From a virus, in IMG/VR virus record IMGVR_UViG_3300024346_000464, positions 1-25,306 of that record: DNA of 25,306 nt. One strand, given 5' to 3'. Positions 8,564 to 15,820 of the stretch are shown in pieces (positions within the stretch are counted from its first letter, which is position 1; each line of letters begins with the position of its first letter). Under the pieces are notes generated by a model. The model was not told the origin of the DNA, searched no databases, and worked only from the letters and a program-made list of their open reading frames with translations. The position numbers were made by a program, and so were the translations under genes.

Positions 8564-9562
8564 ATGTATGATGTTTATTACACTACCGCAGGAGGACCCT
8601 GGTTCAATAGCGGAGCTGATATATGGGTAACTAATTGGATAGAAGAAGTGGCTCCTGATTTAGAAGTCAAGCCACTTCTTCTTTTCCATAGGCACAAACC
8701 TACAAATTACGAAGAATTTCCAATCGATATAGACCATATTTGGGAAACATCCGAAGATAAAATTATTGAAATCTTTGAAGGTGCAAGAAAGATACATATA
8801 TTACATGGTCATTATACTCCAACCAGAGCTATTCATCAAAACCTGGAAAAGATTGACTCAATTGTATTCCATAATTTAACCAAAGTGTCTTTAATGGCAC
8901 AACAAAATAAAGATGAATATTTGCACTGGTATGGTAATTGGGAATACGAAAACGAATTAATAAACAAAATTAAAAATAAAGTTTGGGTAGGATTGTATCA
9001 TTTTCCATATGAAACGGAAAACTTACATCATATTCCAAATAATTATACATTTACACAAAACAAAGAACTTTCAACATCGGTAGAATTGGGATACGCAGCA
9101 AGAGTTGAAGGTAGAAAAAATGTTGAATATATGGATGGATTGGGTGGATTTATTTCGACTAATTCAGAAACATTTAACAAATATTATAAAAAGAAATATG
9201 GATACAAATTTGAGAAATCAAAAATTTACAAGTTTGATTACAAATATAAAGAAAGGTTCTATGGACTTGATTGGGGAATATCTCATTCTTGCTTTCAACA
9301 TGAACCATTTGGATATGGAATATTTGAAGCAGTCGATTGGGGTAAATTACCAATATTACATGAAACATGGCATGTTCCACTTGACTATAAGTACAAAGCG
9401 ATTGATGAGGAAACATTTAAAAAAACCTACCAAACAATTTGTCAGGATGATTACGAAACCCGTAAAGCAGAATTTGAAAAACTTAAGAATTGGATGATTA
9501 AAAACTTTTCTAATAAAGATGATTGGAAAGAAAAACTTTTAGATATTTATAACGGAGAATAA
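8564..9562 (+). CDS. GT-B fold glycosyltransferase
   Basis: 332 residues. The N-terminus has a glycine-rich loop (TTAGGPWFNSGADIWVTNWIEE) typical of the first Rossmann half of GT-B enzymes. The C-terminal half carries H246-E247-P-F-G-Y-G-I-F-E255, an E-x7-E motif followed by A-x-x-x-G-K-LPIL. This is the nucleotide-sugar binding signature of retaining GT4-type transferases. Length is near the usual 330-400. There is no signal peptide or membrane segment, so it is probably cytoplasmic. It lies 20 bases after fibre gene 2 and 11 bases before the Hint adhesin gene, inside the tail cluster. A plausible job is glycosylating the adjacent fibres or adhesins; modification of host surface glycans or of DNA bases is less likely from position. 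Family sure, acceptor and donor unknown. Confidence 0.78.
   Translation: MYDVYYTTAGGPWFNSGADIWVTNWIEEVAPDLEVKPLLLFHRHKPTNYEEFPIDIDHIWETSEDKIIEIFEGARKIHILHGHYTPTRAIHQNLEKIDSIVFHNLTKVSLMAQQNKDEYLHWYGNWEYENELINKIKNKVWVGLYHFPYETENLHHIPNNYTFTQNKELSTSVELGYAARVEGRKNVEYMDGLGGFISTNSETFNKYYKKKYGYKFEKSKIYKFDYKYKERFYGLDWGISHSCFQHEPFGYGIFEAVDWGKLPILHETWHVPLDYKYKAIDEETFKKTYQTICQDDYETRKAEFEKLKNWMIKNFSNKDDWKEKLLDIYNGE
9543..9551 (+). promoter_or_regulatory. Candidate late-promoter motif ATATTTATA before the Hint adhesin gene
   Basis: Exact ATATTTATA preceded by AG, inside the last codons of the glycosyltransferase gene (encoding Asp-Ile-Tyr-Asn) and 22 bases before the 9574 start. The coding overlap makes chance somewhat more likely here. 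Confidence 0.35.
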
Positions 9563-9573
9563 CACTTTATACT

Positions 9574-11307
9574 ATGGCAAGAACAAATTTATCGTTAGGT
9601 AATTTATACAGAGCAACGCAGGGTTCGACGAGAACTACTCAGCAAGTTTCAATGAACGCTATGAACGCAGCAGCTGGTACAGCCGCAGCATTTAGCTCAT
9701 TTGCAGTCGATACTATAACTGCAAATCAACCAACATACACTTATATAGTAGAAAGCACATCAGAAACGGCAACGTTTTCTTTTGGTTCACAGGGTTCTTT
9801 ACATGGAACACGAGTTGGTAGTGTAGCAGCAAATTACACAGTATCATTTAATAATGCAAATTTTTCGGTAGGTACTGCAACATTAGGTGCATCACCATCG
9901 TTTCCAATTACACCTGCATCAATTGCAGCTGCAAACTATTCTGAAGCTGAATCAGTTTTATCAATGACATATGCAGATGGATATAATTTAAATGCAACGG
10001 GGTATAATACTACATCTACAAAAACATTATACGCAGTAGATGTTTATAATACAATCAATCAACCTGATTTTTGTTTATTATTTGGTACAAAAGTAAAATT
10101 ATCAAACAATACCGAAATTAATGTTGAAGATTTAAATGTTGGTGATACCATTAAAGCATGGGTGCCAGCAGGATTACCCGATGAGAATTTAGATGCAGAA
10201 TCTGACCAAATAGAATGGCGTTTTCATCAATTAGATTCATTAGAAGGTGTATCACAAGATGTAATAGTTTCCGATTTGACTTTTAACTTTGCATCTGGTT
10301 ATTTTTCAATAAATAATGGTGCAATAAAAGCAACAGGTACTCACCCATTATTTGTATGGGATAATGAGATTGGAAAATATAAATTTAAGAATGTAGAAGA
10401 TATTCTTCCTGGTGATAAATTGGTAAAAGAAGATGAAACCGAAGAATTGGTTTATGATATAGCAATAATAGAAGCAGATATTGAAATTGTAACTGTGAAT
10501 GTTGAAAGTGCTGACGTTTATATTTCAAACGGATATATTTCACATAATAAAGGTACAACAACACAACCATCTATCCCTGCAGCCGGTTTAAGAATGTATG
10601 TTGACCCATCAAAAACCTCATCATTTGGAGCTGGTACATTGCCAGCAACTGGAACTCCAACTGTAGATTTATTAGACTTGACAGGATATGGTACAGGTAT
10701 TAGACCTGGAGCACAATCACCTTTAGAGAGAGCGAGTTCAAATCCGGCATACAATAATGGTGCAACTAGAAAAGAAAGATATTATTCTTTTGATGGTGGT
10801 GACTTATTTTATAAAGATACTGCATCAAATATAAATGGTGGCTTATCTCAATTCAATACTAATACTGGTACAATCCATATGTGGGTAAGACCTACTACAA
10901 CATTGGGTACAACTACAAGACACATTTTTGACTACGCGGGTTTTTATGGTTTAGCAATTGAATCGTCAGATAGTTCTACTTTAAATAGAGTAAAATTCTA
11001 TGGTAGTACATTAGGAAATAGTGCACAATTAACGACATCATTATCAGCAAATGTTTGGTATATGATTTCAGCAACATTCCAACCATCAGGAACTGTAACA
11101 GTTTATGTAGACGGAACATCGGTAGGAACATTTACGGCAGCAGCATTTACGGCACCTGCATCTACTAACTATTTAACAATTGGTAGTAATAGTGCAAGAA
11201 CAACGTTTTGGAATGGACAAATAGGACCAGTATTGTTCTATAATGTATTACAAAATTCGACAAAAGTAACAGAAACATATAATTATTTCTCTCCAACATA
11301 CAAATAA
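9574..11307 (+). CDS. Virion adhesin with internal Hint (intein-like) domain and C-terminal LamG domain
   Basis: 577 residues in three parts. Residues 1-166 form a Ser/Thr/Ala-rich beta domain (start MARTNLSLGNLYRATQGS), presumably the virion anchor. Residues 167-325 are a Hint domain. It starts with Cys167 (CLLFGTKV, block A), has T254-G-T-H257 followed by PLFV (block B TxxH), then DILPGDKL, and ends with VTVNVESADVYISNGY..HN at His324-Asn325. Residues 326-577 are a LamG jelly roll (GTIHMWVRP, SLSANVWYMISATF, VTVYVDGTSVG, IGPVLFYN). Residue +1 after Asn325 is Lys, not Cys, Ser or Thr, so classical protein splicing is not expected; self-cleavage as in bacterial intein-like domains is. It sits between the glycosyltransferase and sheath genes. 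Domain calls are sure; the outcome of processing is inferred. Confidence 0.87.
   Translation: MARTNLSLGNLYRATQGSTRTTQQVSMNAMNAAAGTAAAFSSFAVDTITANQPTYTYIVESTSETATFSFGSQGSLHGTRVGSVAANYTVSFNNANFSVGTATLGASPSFPITPASIAAANYSEAESVLSMTYADGYNLNATGYNTTSTKTLYAVDVYNTINQPDFCLLFGTKVKLSNNTEINVEDLNVGDTIKAWVPAGLPDENLDAESDQIEWRFHQLDSLEGVSQDVIVSDLTFNFASGYFSINNGAIKATGTHPLFVWDNEIGKYKFKNVEDILPGDKLVKEDETEELVYDIAIIEADIEIVTVNVESADVYISNGYISHNKGTTTQPSIPAAGLRMYVDPSKTSSFGAGTLPATGTPTVDLLDLTGYGTGIRPGAQSPLERASSNPAYNNGATRKERYYSFDGGDLFYKDTASNINGGLSQFNTNTGTIHMWVRPTTTLGTTTRHIFDYAGFYGLAIESSDSSTLNRVKFYGSTLGNSAQLTTSLSANVWYMISATFQPSGTVTVYVDGTSVGTFTAAAFTAPASTNYLTIGSNSARTTFWNGQIGPVLFYNVLQNSTKVTETYNYFSPTYK
10072..10548 (+). other. Hint / intein-like domain coding segment (159 aa)
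   Basis: In-frame segment from the TGT codon of Cys167 to the AAT codon of Asn325. The size fits a mini-intein or bacterial intein-like domain without a homing endonuclease. Block A Cys, block B TxxH and the terminal His-Asn are all present; the +1 codon is AAA (Lys). Confidence 0.85.
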
Positions 11308-11334
11308 CATTTTGTTGTTTTGATTGAAAATTTT

Positions 11335-11343
11335 ATATTTATA
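11335..11343 (+). promoter_or_regulatory. Candidate late-promoter motif ATATTTATA before the sheath gene
   Basis: Exact ATATTTATA in the 68-base gap after the Hint gene, 32 bases before the sheath ATG. Here it is preceded by TTTT rather than AG, like the copy at 24792. Confidence 0.45.
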
Positions 11344-11375
11344 TTGAGAACTAATAAATTTAAATTAAAGATAAC

Positions 11376-13880
11376 ATGGCAGAAAAAATCGTATCACCAG
11401 GTGTATTTACGAGAGAAAATGACCTTTCATTCTTGCAACAAGGTGTTGCAAACATCGGTGCAGCTTTCATAGGCCCTTTCAAAGAAGGCCCGTTAGTACC
11501 AACAATCGTAAATTCACAAACTGAATTTGAAACATTATTTGGAACAGTAGATGACACATATTATACTCCATTAGCAGTACAAAATTATTTAAGAGAAGCA
11601 GGAACTGCAACTATTTGTAGAGTAGCTGGTGTTGGTGGATATACCGAAACCGCTCCTTTATTAATAAGTGCAGTTAACTTAGGACAGATTGATTCGTTAT
11701 TAACATCATCAGCAGGAACAAATTATTCAGCATCAGATGGTACTTCAAATGGTACAGCCCCTATATATTTTCAGGGTGGTACATTTGCAACAAACCCATC
11801 TGCATCGGCAACTATTACAAATGGTACAATTAGTGCAATTACTATATCTCAAAAAGGAAGTGGATTGACAGTAGCACCTACTTCAATATTCGTATCACAA
11901 TCAGCTGCAAGACTTGCAAGTGATATAGTTACTGCTAGTTTTGATATCACATATGATGTATCTGGTTCAACTGCAGCAATTTTATTTAATACCGCAGTAG
12001 GAGCAAACGCAGGTTTTTCAGGTTCAACTTTAGCAGATAACAATGGTAATGGTGATTTTTACTTAAGTAATGGATTAAACACATCGGCATCTTTAAAGTT
12101 AACAGATACAAACGATGTTGAAGCGGTATTCGGAACATCTGCAATGGGTTCAAAAGCAGCATATGTACATGGATATTTCAAAAATAGTGGTATTAATTTT
12201 GATTCTCATGCATCTGCAAGTATAAATGTATTGGGCAACCAATTATTTAATTTTGATGCACAAGAAGCTCAAACACCAATTATTAAATCACAAACTATTA
12301 GTGGTATAAGAGAAGATTTATTCCGTTTTGAAACAATCGGAGCAGGTAACACATCTAATACAAAAATAAAAGTTGGAATTACAAATATAAAAGCAGCAGG
12401 TTCTATAAATGGTACCGATTATGGTACATTTACTATTGTTATAAGAGATTTTAATGATACCAATAAAAAGAAAATAGTATTAGAGACATATTCAAATGTA
12501 AACTTAGACCCCAACTCTCCAAACTATATTAGTAGAGTAATTGGTGACAGAAAAATAACAATCGCATCAGATGGTAAAATTTCTGAAACAGGTGATTGGG
12601 TTAATAATTCAAAATATGTTAGAATTAAAAACTTAAATGAATCGGCACCGGTTCAAGCAGTTCCGTTTGGACATACAGCGTATCAATTACCAGTTTCTGC
12701 ATCCGCAGCAGTTGGTTCAAAAATACCTGCAGTATCATTCTTAACCGCATCGGTGACACAATATGGTGGTATTGATTTAGATTTTAATACCGACAACTCA
12801 ATTTACCTAAAACCAATCCCAACAGGAGTAAGTGTAGGTTCAAATTCAGTATTTGGTTTAGACGCAACAAATGGTGGTACATTATCAGTAGGTGATGCAG
12901 CTGCACAATTTGTTGTAGCATTTCAAGAAGGTTTTGATGGTATGTCACCGGCAACTCCAATTTATACTGGAACAAATATAACTGCAACTAATTCACAAGG
13001 ATTTGATTTATCAACATCTTTAAAAAGTGGTTCAGTAGCATACGCTAAACACATATCTGCATTATCTAACGCTGACGAATTTGATATCAATATGGTTGTA
13101 ACTCCGGGTGTTATTAGAAGATTACATACTTCAGTAATAACTTCAGTTTTAGATATGGTTGAACAAAGAGATGATTGTTTCTATATTATGGATACAACGG
13201 CAGCAGCTGATTCAGTTTTACAAGCTACAACACAAGCTGACGCAGTTGATTCAAATATGGTTGCAACTTATTATCCTTGGATTAAAACAGTTGATGCTAA
13301 CACAAACAAATTAATTACAGTTCCACCATCGGTATTATTACCAGGTGTATTTGCAAATAATGATAGAGTAGCAGCAGAATGGTTCGCACCAGCAGGTTTG
13401 AATAGAGGTGGTTTGACAGGCGCAGTTAGTGTATTGAATAGATTAACTCAAACTGAAAAAGATGATTTATACGAAGGTAAAGTAAATCCAATCGTACAAT
13501 TCCCAGGACAAGGTATCGTAGTATTTGGCCAAAAGACATTACAAGATAAAGCATCTGCATTAGATAGAATTAATGTAAGAAGATTATTATTAACAGTTAG
13601 AAAGTACATAGCTTCTACTTCAAGATATTTAGTATTCGAACAAAATACATCTACTACTAGAAACGCATTCTTAAACATTGTAAATCCTTATTTATCATCA
13701 ATACAACAAAACCAAGGTTTATACGCTTTCAGAGTTGTAATGGATGACACTAATAATACTCCAGATGTAATTGATAGAAACATTATGAAAGGTGCTATCT
13801 TTTTACAACCAACTAAAACGGCTGAATTCATTCAAATTGATTTCAACATTTTACCAACTGGAGCAGCTTTTAACGGATAA
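11376..13880 (+). CDS. Contractile tail sheath protein (T4 gp18-like)
   Basis: 834 residues. The start EKIVSPGVFTRENDLSFL is the classical sheath N-terminus (S-P-G-V, then a polar stretch). A middle segment has the family pattern FTIVIRDFNDTNKK..IVLETYSNVNLDPNSPNYI with SRVIGD following. The C-terminus has the conserved barrel strands IVVFGQKTL, INVRRLLLTVRKYI, RYLVFEQNT, FRVVMDDTNN and the end TAEFIQIDFNILPTGAAF. T4 gp18 is about 660 residues, so this one is larger; an extra Gly/Ser-rich segment at about residues 98-178 contains a GSGL/GSGY-type unit like those in fibre 1. The protein polymerises around the tube and contracts on infection. It is followed by the tube gene, as usual. Confidence 0.95.
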   Translation: MAEKIVSPGVFTRENDLSFLQQGVANIGAAFIGPFKEGPLVPTIVNSQTEFETLFGTVDDTYYTPLAVQNYLREAGTATICRVAGVGGYTETAPLLISAVNLGQIDSLLTSSAGTNYSASDGTSNGTAPIYFQGGTFATNPSASATITNGTISAITISQKGSGLTVAPTSIFVSQSAARLASDIVTASFDITYDVSGSTAAILFNTAVGANAGFSGSTLADNNGNGDFYLSNGLNTSASLKLTDTNDVEAVFGTSAMGSKAAYVHGYFKNSGINFDSHASASINVLGNQLFNFDAQEAQTPIIKSQTISGIREDLFRFETIGAGNTSNTKIKVGITNIKAAGSINGTDYGTFTIVIRDFNDTNKKKIVLETYSNVNLDPNSPNYISRVIGDRKITIASDGKISETGDWVNNSKYVRIKNLNESAPVQAVPFGHTAYQLPVSASAAVGSKIPAVSFLTASVTQYGGIDLDFNTDNSIYLKPIPTGVSVGSNSVFGLDATNGGTLSVGDAAAQFVVAFQEGFDGMSPATPIYTGTNITATNSQGFDLSTSLKSGSVAYAKHISALSNADEFDINMVVTPGVIRRLHTSVITSVLDMVEQRDDCFYIMDTTAAADSVLQATTQADAVDSNMVATYYPWIKTVDANTNKLITVPPSVLLPGVFANNDRVAAEWFAPAGLNRGGLTGAVSVLNRLTQTEKDDLYEGKVNPIVQFPGQGIVVFGQKTLQDKASALDRINVRRLLLTVRKYIASTSRYLVFEQNTSTTRNAFLNIVNPYLSSIQQNQGLYAFRVVMDDTNNTPDVIDRNIMKGAIFLQPTKTAEFIQIDFNILPTGAAFNG

Positions 13881-13892
13881 TTTAAAAAACAG

Positions 13893-13901
13893 ATATTTAT
13901 A
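13893..13901 (+). promoter_or_regulatory. Candidate late-promoter motif ATATTTATA before the tube gene
   Basis: Exact ATATTTATA in the extended context AGATATTTATAATAAATAAA, shared base for base with the copy before the 18887 gene. It ends 19 bases before the tube ATG. Confidence 0.55.
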
Positions 13902-13920
13902 ATAAATAAATCAGAGAACA

Positions 13921-14412
13921 ATGCCAGAAATTTACGAATACGACAAGATATTTTATAAGAATTGGGAACCAAAATTAGCAAACAGATTCATAATGGAAAT
14001 CGGTGGTATCGAAACCTATATGATTAAAACGGCTAACAGACCAACTTTTACATCAGAAACGGTAGAATTAGACCACATCAATGTTAAAAGAAAGATTAAA
14101 GGTAAATCAAACTGGGATGATATCACTATCACTCTTTATGACCCAATTGTACCAAGTGGTGCACAGCAAGTTATGGATTGGATTAGATTATCACATGAGT
14201 CAATCACAGGTAGAGATGGTTACGCAGCATTCTACAAGAAAACTATTTCTTTCTATACTTTAGGACCAGTAGGTGATAAAGTTGAAAAATGGACATTAGA
14301 AGGTGCATTTATCACATCAGCAAACTTTGGTGAAATGGATTGGAGTAACGCAACTGACCCAGTTTCAATTGAATTGACTTTAACATTCGACCAAGCTATA
14401 TTAGAATACTAA
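13921..14412 (+). CDS. Tail tube protein (T4 gp19-like)
   Basis: 163 residues, the same length as T4 gp19. It begins MPEIYEYDKIFYKNWEPKLANRFIM in the manner of the family. Then follow GIETYMIKTANRP (the inner-strand/loop region), ITITLYDPIVPSGAQQVMDWI, and the closing strands WTLEGAFITSANFGEMDW and PVSIELTLTFDQAILEY. It forms the hexameric inner tube through which DNA passes. It lies 40 bases after the sheath gene with its own ATATTTATA motif, and is followed by a terminator, consistent with the strong expression a many-copy protein needs. Confidence 0.95.
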   Translation: MPEIYEYDKIFYKNWEPKLANRFIMEIGGIETYMIKTANRPTFTSETVELDHINVKRKIKGKSNWDDITITLYDPIVPSGAQQVMDWIRLSHESITGRDGYAAFYKKTISFYTLGPVGDKVEKWTLEGAFITSANFGEMDWSNATDPVSIELTLTFDQAILEY

Positions 14413-14434
14413 TCTAATTAAAAATTATATAAAG

Positions 14435-14472
14435 AAAGGGGATGCAGAAATGTTATCCCCTTTTTATTTTTT
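14435..14472 (+). terminator. Rho-independent terminator after the tube gene
   Basis: A nine-base perfect stem, AAAGGGGAT (14435-14443) pairing with ATCCCCTTT (14455-14463), with an 11-base loop, followed by a T-rich tract to about 14474. It lies 23 bases after the tube stop and ends transcription from the sheath/tube block. Confidence 0.85.
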
Positions 14473-14482
14473 TTAAAAGCAG

Positions 14483-14491
14483 ATATATATA
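14483..14491 (+). promoter_or_regulatory. Variant late-promoter motif ATATATATA before the chaperone gene
   Basis: The context AGATATATATAATAAACA matches the AGATATTTATAATAAATA form with one change in the core. It sits just after the terminator and 20 bases before the 14512 ATG, as expected for a restarted transcript. Confidence 0.45.
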
Positions 14492-14511
14492 ATAAACACA
14501 AAAGTTATATT

Positions 14512-15330
14512 ATGAGTGAAAACATTGAACCAAATTTTTCAAGAGGTTTAGGCCCAAACATCCAACCTCAAACAAGTAAAAATTATCCTTTCCCAACGGA
14601 AATTATTAGTTTACCATCAAAAGGATTAGTATATCCTGAAAGTAGTCCATTATCAAAAGGTGAAATTACAATCAAATTAATGACTGCAAAAGAAGAAGAT
14701 ATTCTTACTTCTACCAATTTAATTCGTAAAGGATTGCATTTGGATAAGTTATTAGAATCAGTAGTAATAGAACCTGGAGTTAATATAAATGATTTATTAA
14801 TTGGTGACAAGAACGCAATTCTTATTACTTCTAGAGTGTTAGCATTTGGACCGGATTATGTAATTGGATTTTACGATAAAGAAACAGGATTAAATGAAGA
14901 TATTACGGTTGATTTATCTAAAATAAAGATAAAAGAAATTGATGAAACATTATTGAATAGAAATAATGAATATGATTTTATTCTTCCAATTTCAAAAACT
15001 CCAATTAAATTTAAATTACTTACACATGGTGATGAAATTGTAATTAATAAAGATATAGAAGCTGCAGAAAAAACATTAAAACAAAGTAATGAAATAACGG
15101 CTAGATATAGAAAAATAATTACAGAAGTTAATGGAAATAAAGATGTTGGAACTATTAGTAATTTTGTTGTCAATCAATTAAGAGCAGGAGATTCAAAAGC
15201 TTTAAGAGCACATATGTCAAAAATTACTCCTGATTTAGATTTAACATTTGATTACACTTATCCTGTAAGCGGTGAAATGGAGGCACTTCGTATCCCATTC
15301 GGGACTGACTTTTTTTACCCTGCCGACTAA
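14512..15330 (+). CDS. Tail assembly chaperone / baseplate protein (T4 gp26-like family)
   Basis: 272 residues. Recognisable features of the T4 gp26-type baseplate family are ISLPSKGLVYPE near residue 35, SPLSKGEITIKLMTAKEEDIL, LIRKGLHLDKLLES and NDLLIGDKNAILITSRVLAFG. A helical segment IEAAEKTLKQSNEITARYR follows, and the end RIPFGTDFFYPAD. It lies two genes upstream of the tape measure, where long-tailed phages place gpG-like chaperones. Its last codons overlap the next frame and contain a T7 run (15310-15316). Slippage there would replace the last four residues (YPAD) by a 77-residue extension. The family resemblance is moderately strong; the chaperone role is inferred from position and the frameshift arrangement. 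Confidence 0.75.
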   Translation: MSENIEPNFSRGLGPNIQPQTSKNYPFPTEIISLPSKGLVYPESSPLSKGEITIKLMTAKEEDILTSTNLIRKGLHLDKLLESVVIEPGVNINDLLIGDKNAILITSRVLAFGPDYVIGFYDKETGLNEDITVDLSKIKIKEIDETLLNRNNEYDFILPISKTPIKFKLLTHGDEIVINKDIEAAEKTLKQSNEITARYRKIITEVNGNKDVGTISNFVVNQLRAGDSKALRAHMSKITPDLDLTFDYTYPVSGEMEALRIPFGTDFFYPAD

Positions 15331-15550
15331 CTATTCAGTAGCATTACATGAGAAACTATTCCAAATGGTCTACAATTCAAATGGTGGATTTAATTGGAGT
15401 GATTTATATTTTATGCCTACAAAGTTGAGAGAATTTTATTGGAGAGAATTATTAAAAATTAAAGATGGTGAAAGAGATAGACATGACAAAGCAATGGCGT
15501 CTGCCAGAAATAAAAACACACCTGCACCATCAAAAACATCGAGAAGATGA
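15269..15550 (+). CDS. Second chaperone frame, probable frameshift extension (gpT-like)
   Basis: This frame is open from 15269, just after an in-frame TAA, to the stop at 15548-15550. The only possible start before the likely functional part is a GTG at 15272. The first in-frame ATG is at about 15366, inside the segment LHEKLFQMVYNSNGGFNWSDLYFMP. Every other complete gene here starts with ATG. Recognisable content begins after the T run: LPTNYSVALHEKLFQ, GGFNWSDLYFMPTKLREFYWREL, then a charged tail. The pattern YNSNGGFxWxxLYxMPxxLRxFY is typical of small helical proteins that follow gp26-like genes in myoviruses. It is in the +1 frame relative to the upstream gene. I infer expression as the C-terminal part of a fused protein of 345-346 residues; separate GTG-initiated synthesis cannot be excluded. 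Confidence 0.7.
   Translation, partial: AVKWRHFVSHSGLTFFTLPTNYSVALHEKLFQMVYNSNGGFNWSDLYFMPTKLREFYWRELLKIKDGERDRHDKAMASARNKNTPAPSKTSRR
15307..15330 (+). promoter_or_regulatory. Putative programmed frameshift site (T7 run, +1 or -2)
   Basis: The 0-frame codons are GAC TTT TTT TAC CCT GCC GAC TAA. Slipping forward one base after TTT TTT, or back two, gives the frame ACC CTG CCG ACT AAC, which encodes the downstream TLPTN.. segment. A -1 slip meets a stop after eight codons and is not productive. Confidence 0.65.
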
Positions 15551-15558
15551 TATTTATA
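15550..15558 (+). promoter_or_regulatory. Candidate late-promoter motif ATATTTATA before the 15572 gene
   Basis: Exact ATATTTATA beginning on the last base of the preceding stop codon, 13 bases before the next ATG. This is the shortest distance seen and the leader would be very short. Confidence 0.4.
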
Positions 15559-15571
15559 CTAAACTATCCCC

Positions 15572-15820
15572 ATGTCTAAAAAAGTATTAGTAGAAATTAG
15601 TGCAATTAAGAGATTGTTAGATTTGTTTTTGAGACCAAAATCAAGACAAAAAGAACAAGATTTTATTATTAAACTAAAACAAACTGACCCTAAATTGGGT
15701 AAAGTATATTCTCAATGGGATAAAGATAGAGTAAATTCTTTACAAACCATGAAGAAGTTTTTAGATAGACATAATATAGATAGTTCTAATATAGACAAAG
15801 TTCTTAATAAACAATATTAA
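15572..15820 (+). CDS. Small uncharacterised protein upstream of the tape measure (82 aa)
   Basis: 82 residues, basic and mostly helical by appearance: MSKKVLVEISAIKRLLDLFL, then RPKSRQKEQDFI, DPKLGKVYSQWDKD and a final helix LQTMKKFLDRHN. Its TAA shares one base with the tape-measure ATG (TAATG), so the two are probably translationally coupled. I do not recognise the family. By position it may be a third tape-measure partner or a small tail assembly factor; this is inference from context only. Confidence 0.7.
   Translation: MSKKVLVEISAIKRLLDLFLRPKSRQKEQDFIIKLKQTDPKLGKVYSQWDKDRVNSLQTMKKFLDRHNIDSSNIDKVLNKQY

Noticed and set aside
9105-9497. A + strand frame of 130 codons inside the glycosyltransferase gene
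   Set aside because: It is a +1-shifted shadow of a gene with a clear GT-B motif; its product is rich in Lys, Met and Ile as expected from shifted codons.
10072-10551. Calling the Hint domain a classical splicing intein
   Set aside because: The residue after His-Asn is Lys and not Cys, Ser or Thr, and the host protein is an adhesin rather than a conserved enzyme active site, the usual intein site.
15279-15283. GGAGG as a frameshift-stimulating Shine-Dalgarno sequence
   Set aside because: It lies about 27 bases before the T run, too far for known stimulators (about 3-14 bases), and the apparent host does not use such pairing. It encodes Met-Glu-Ala in the upstream gene.
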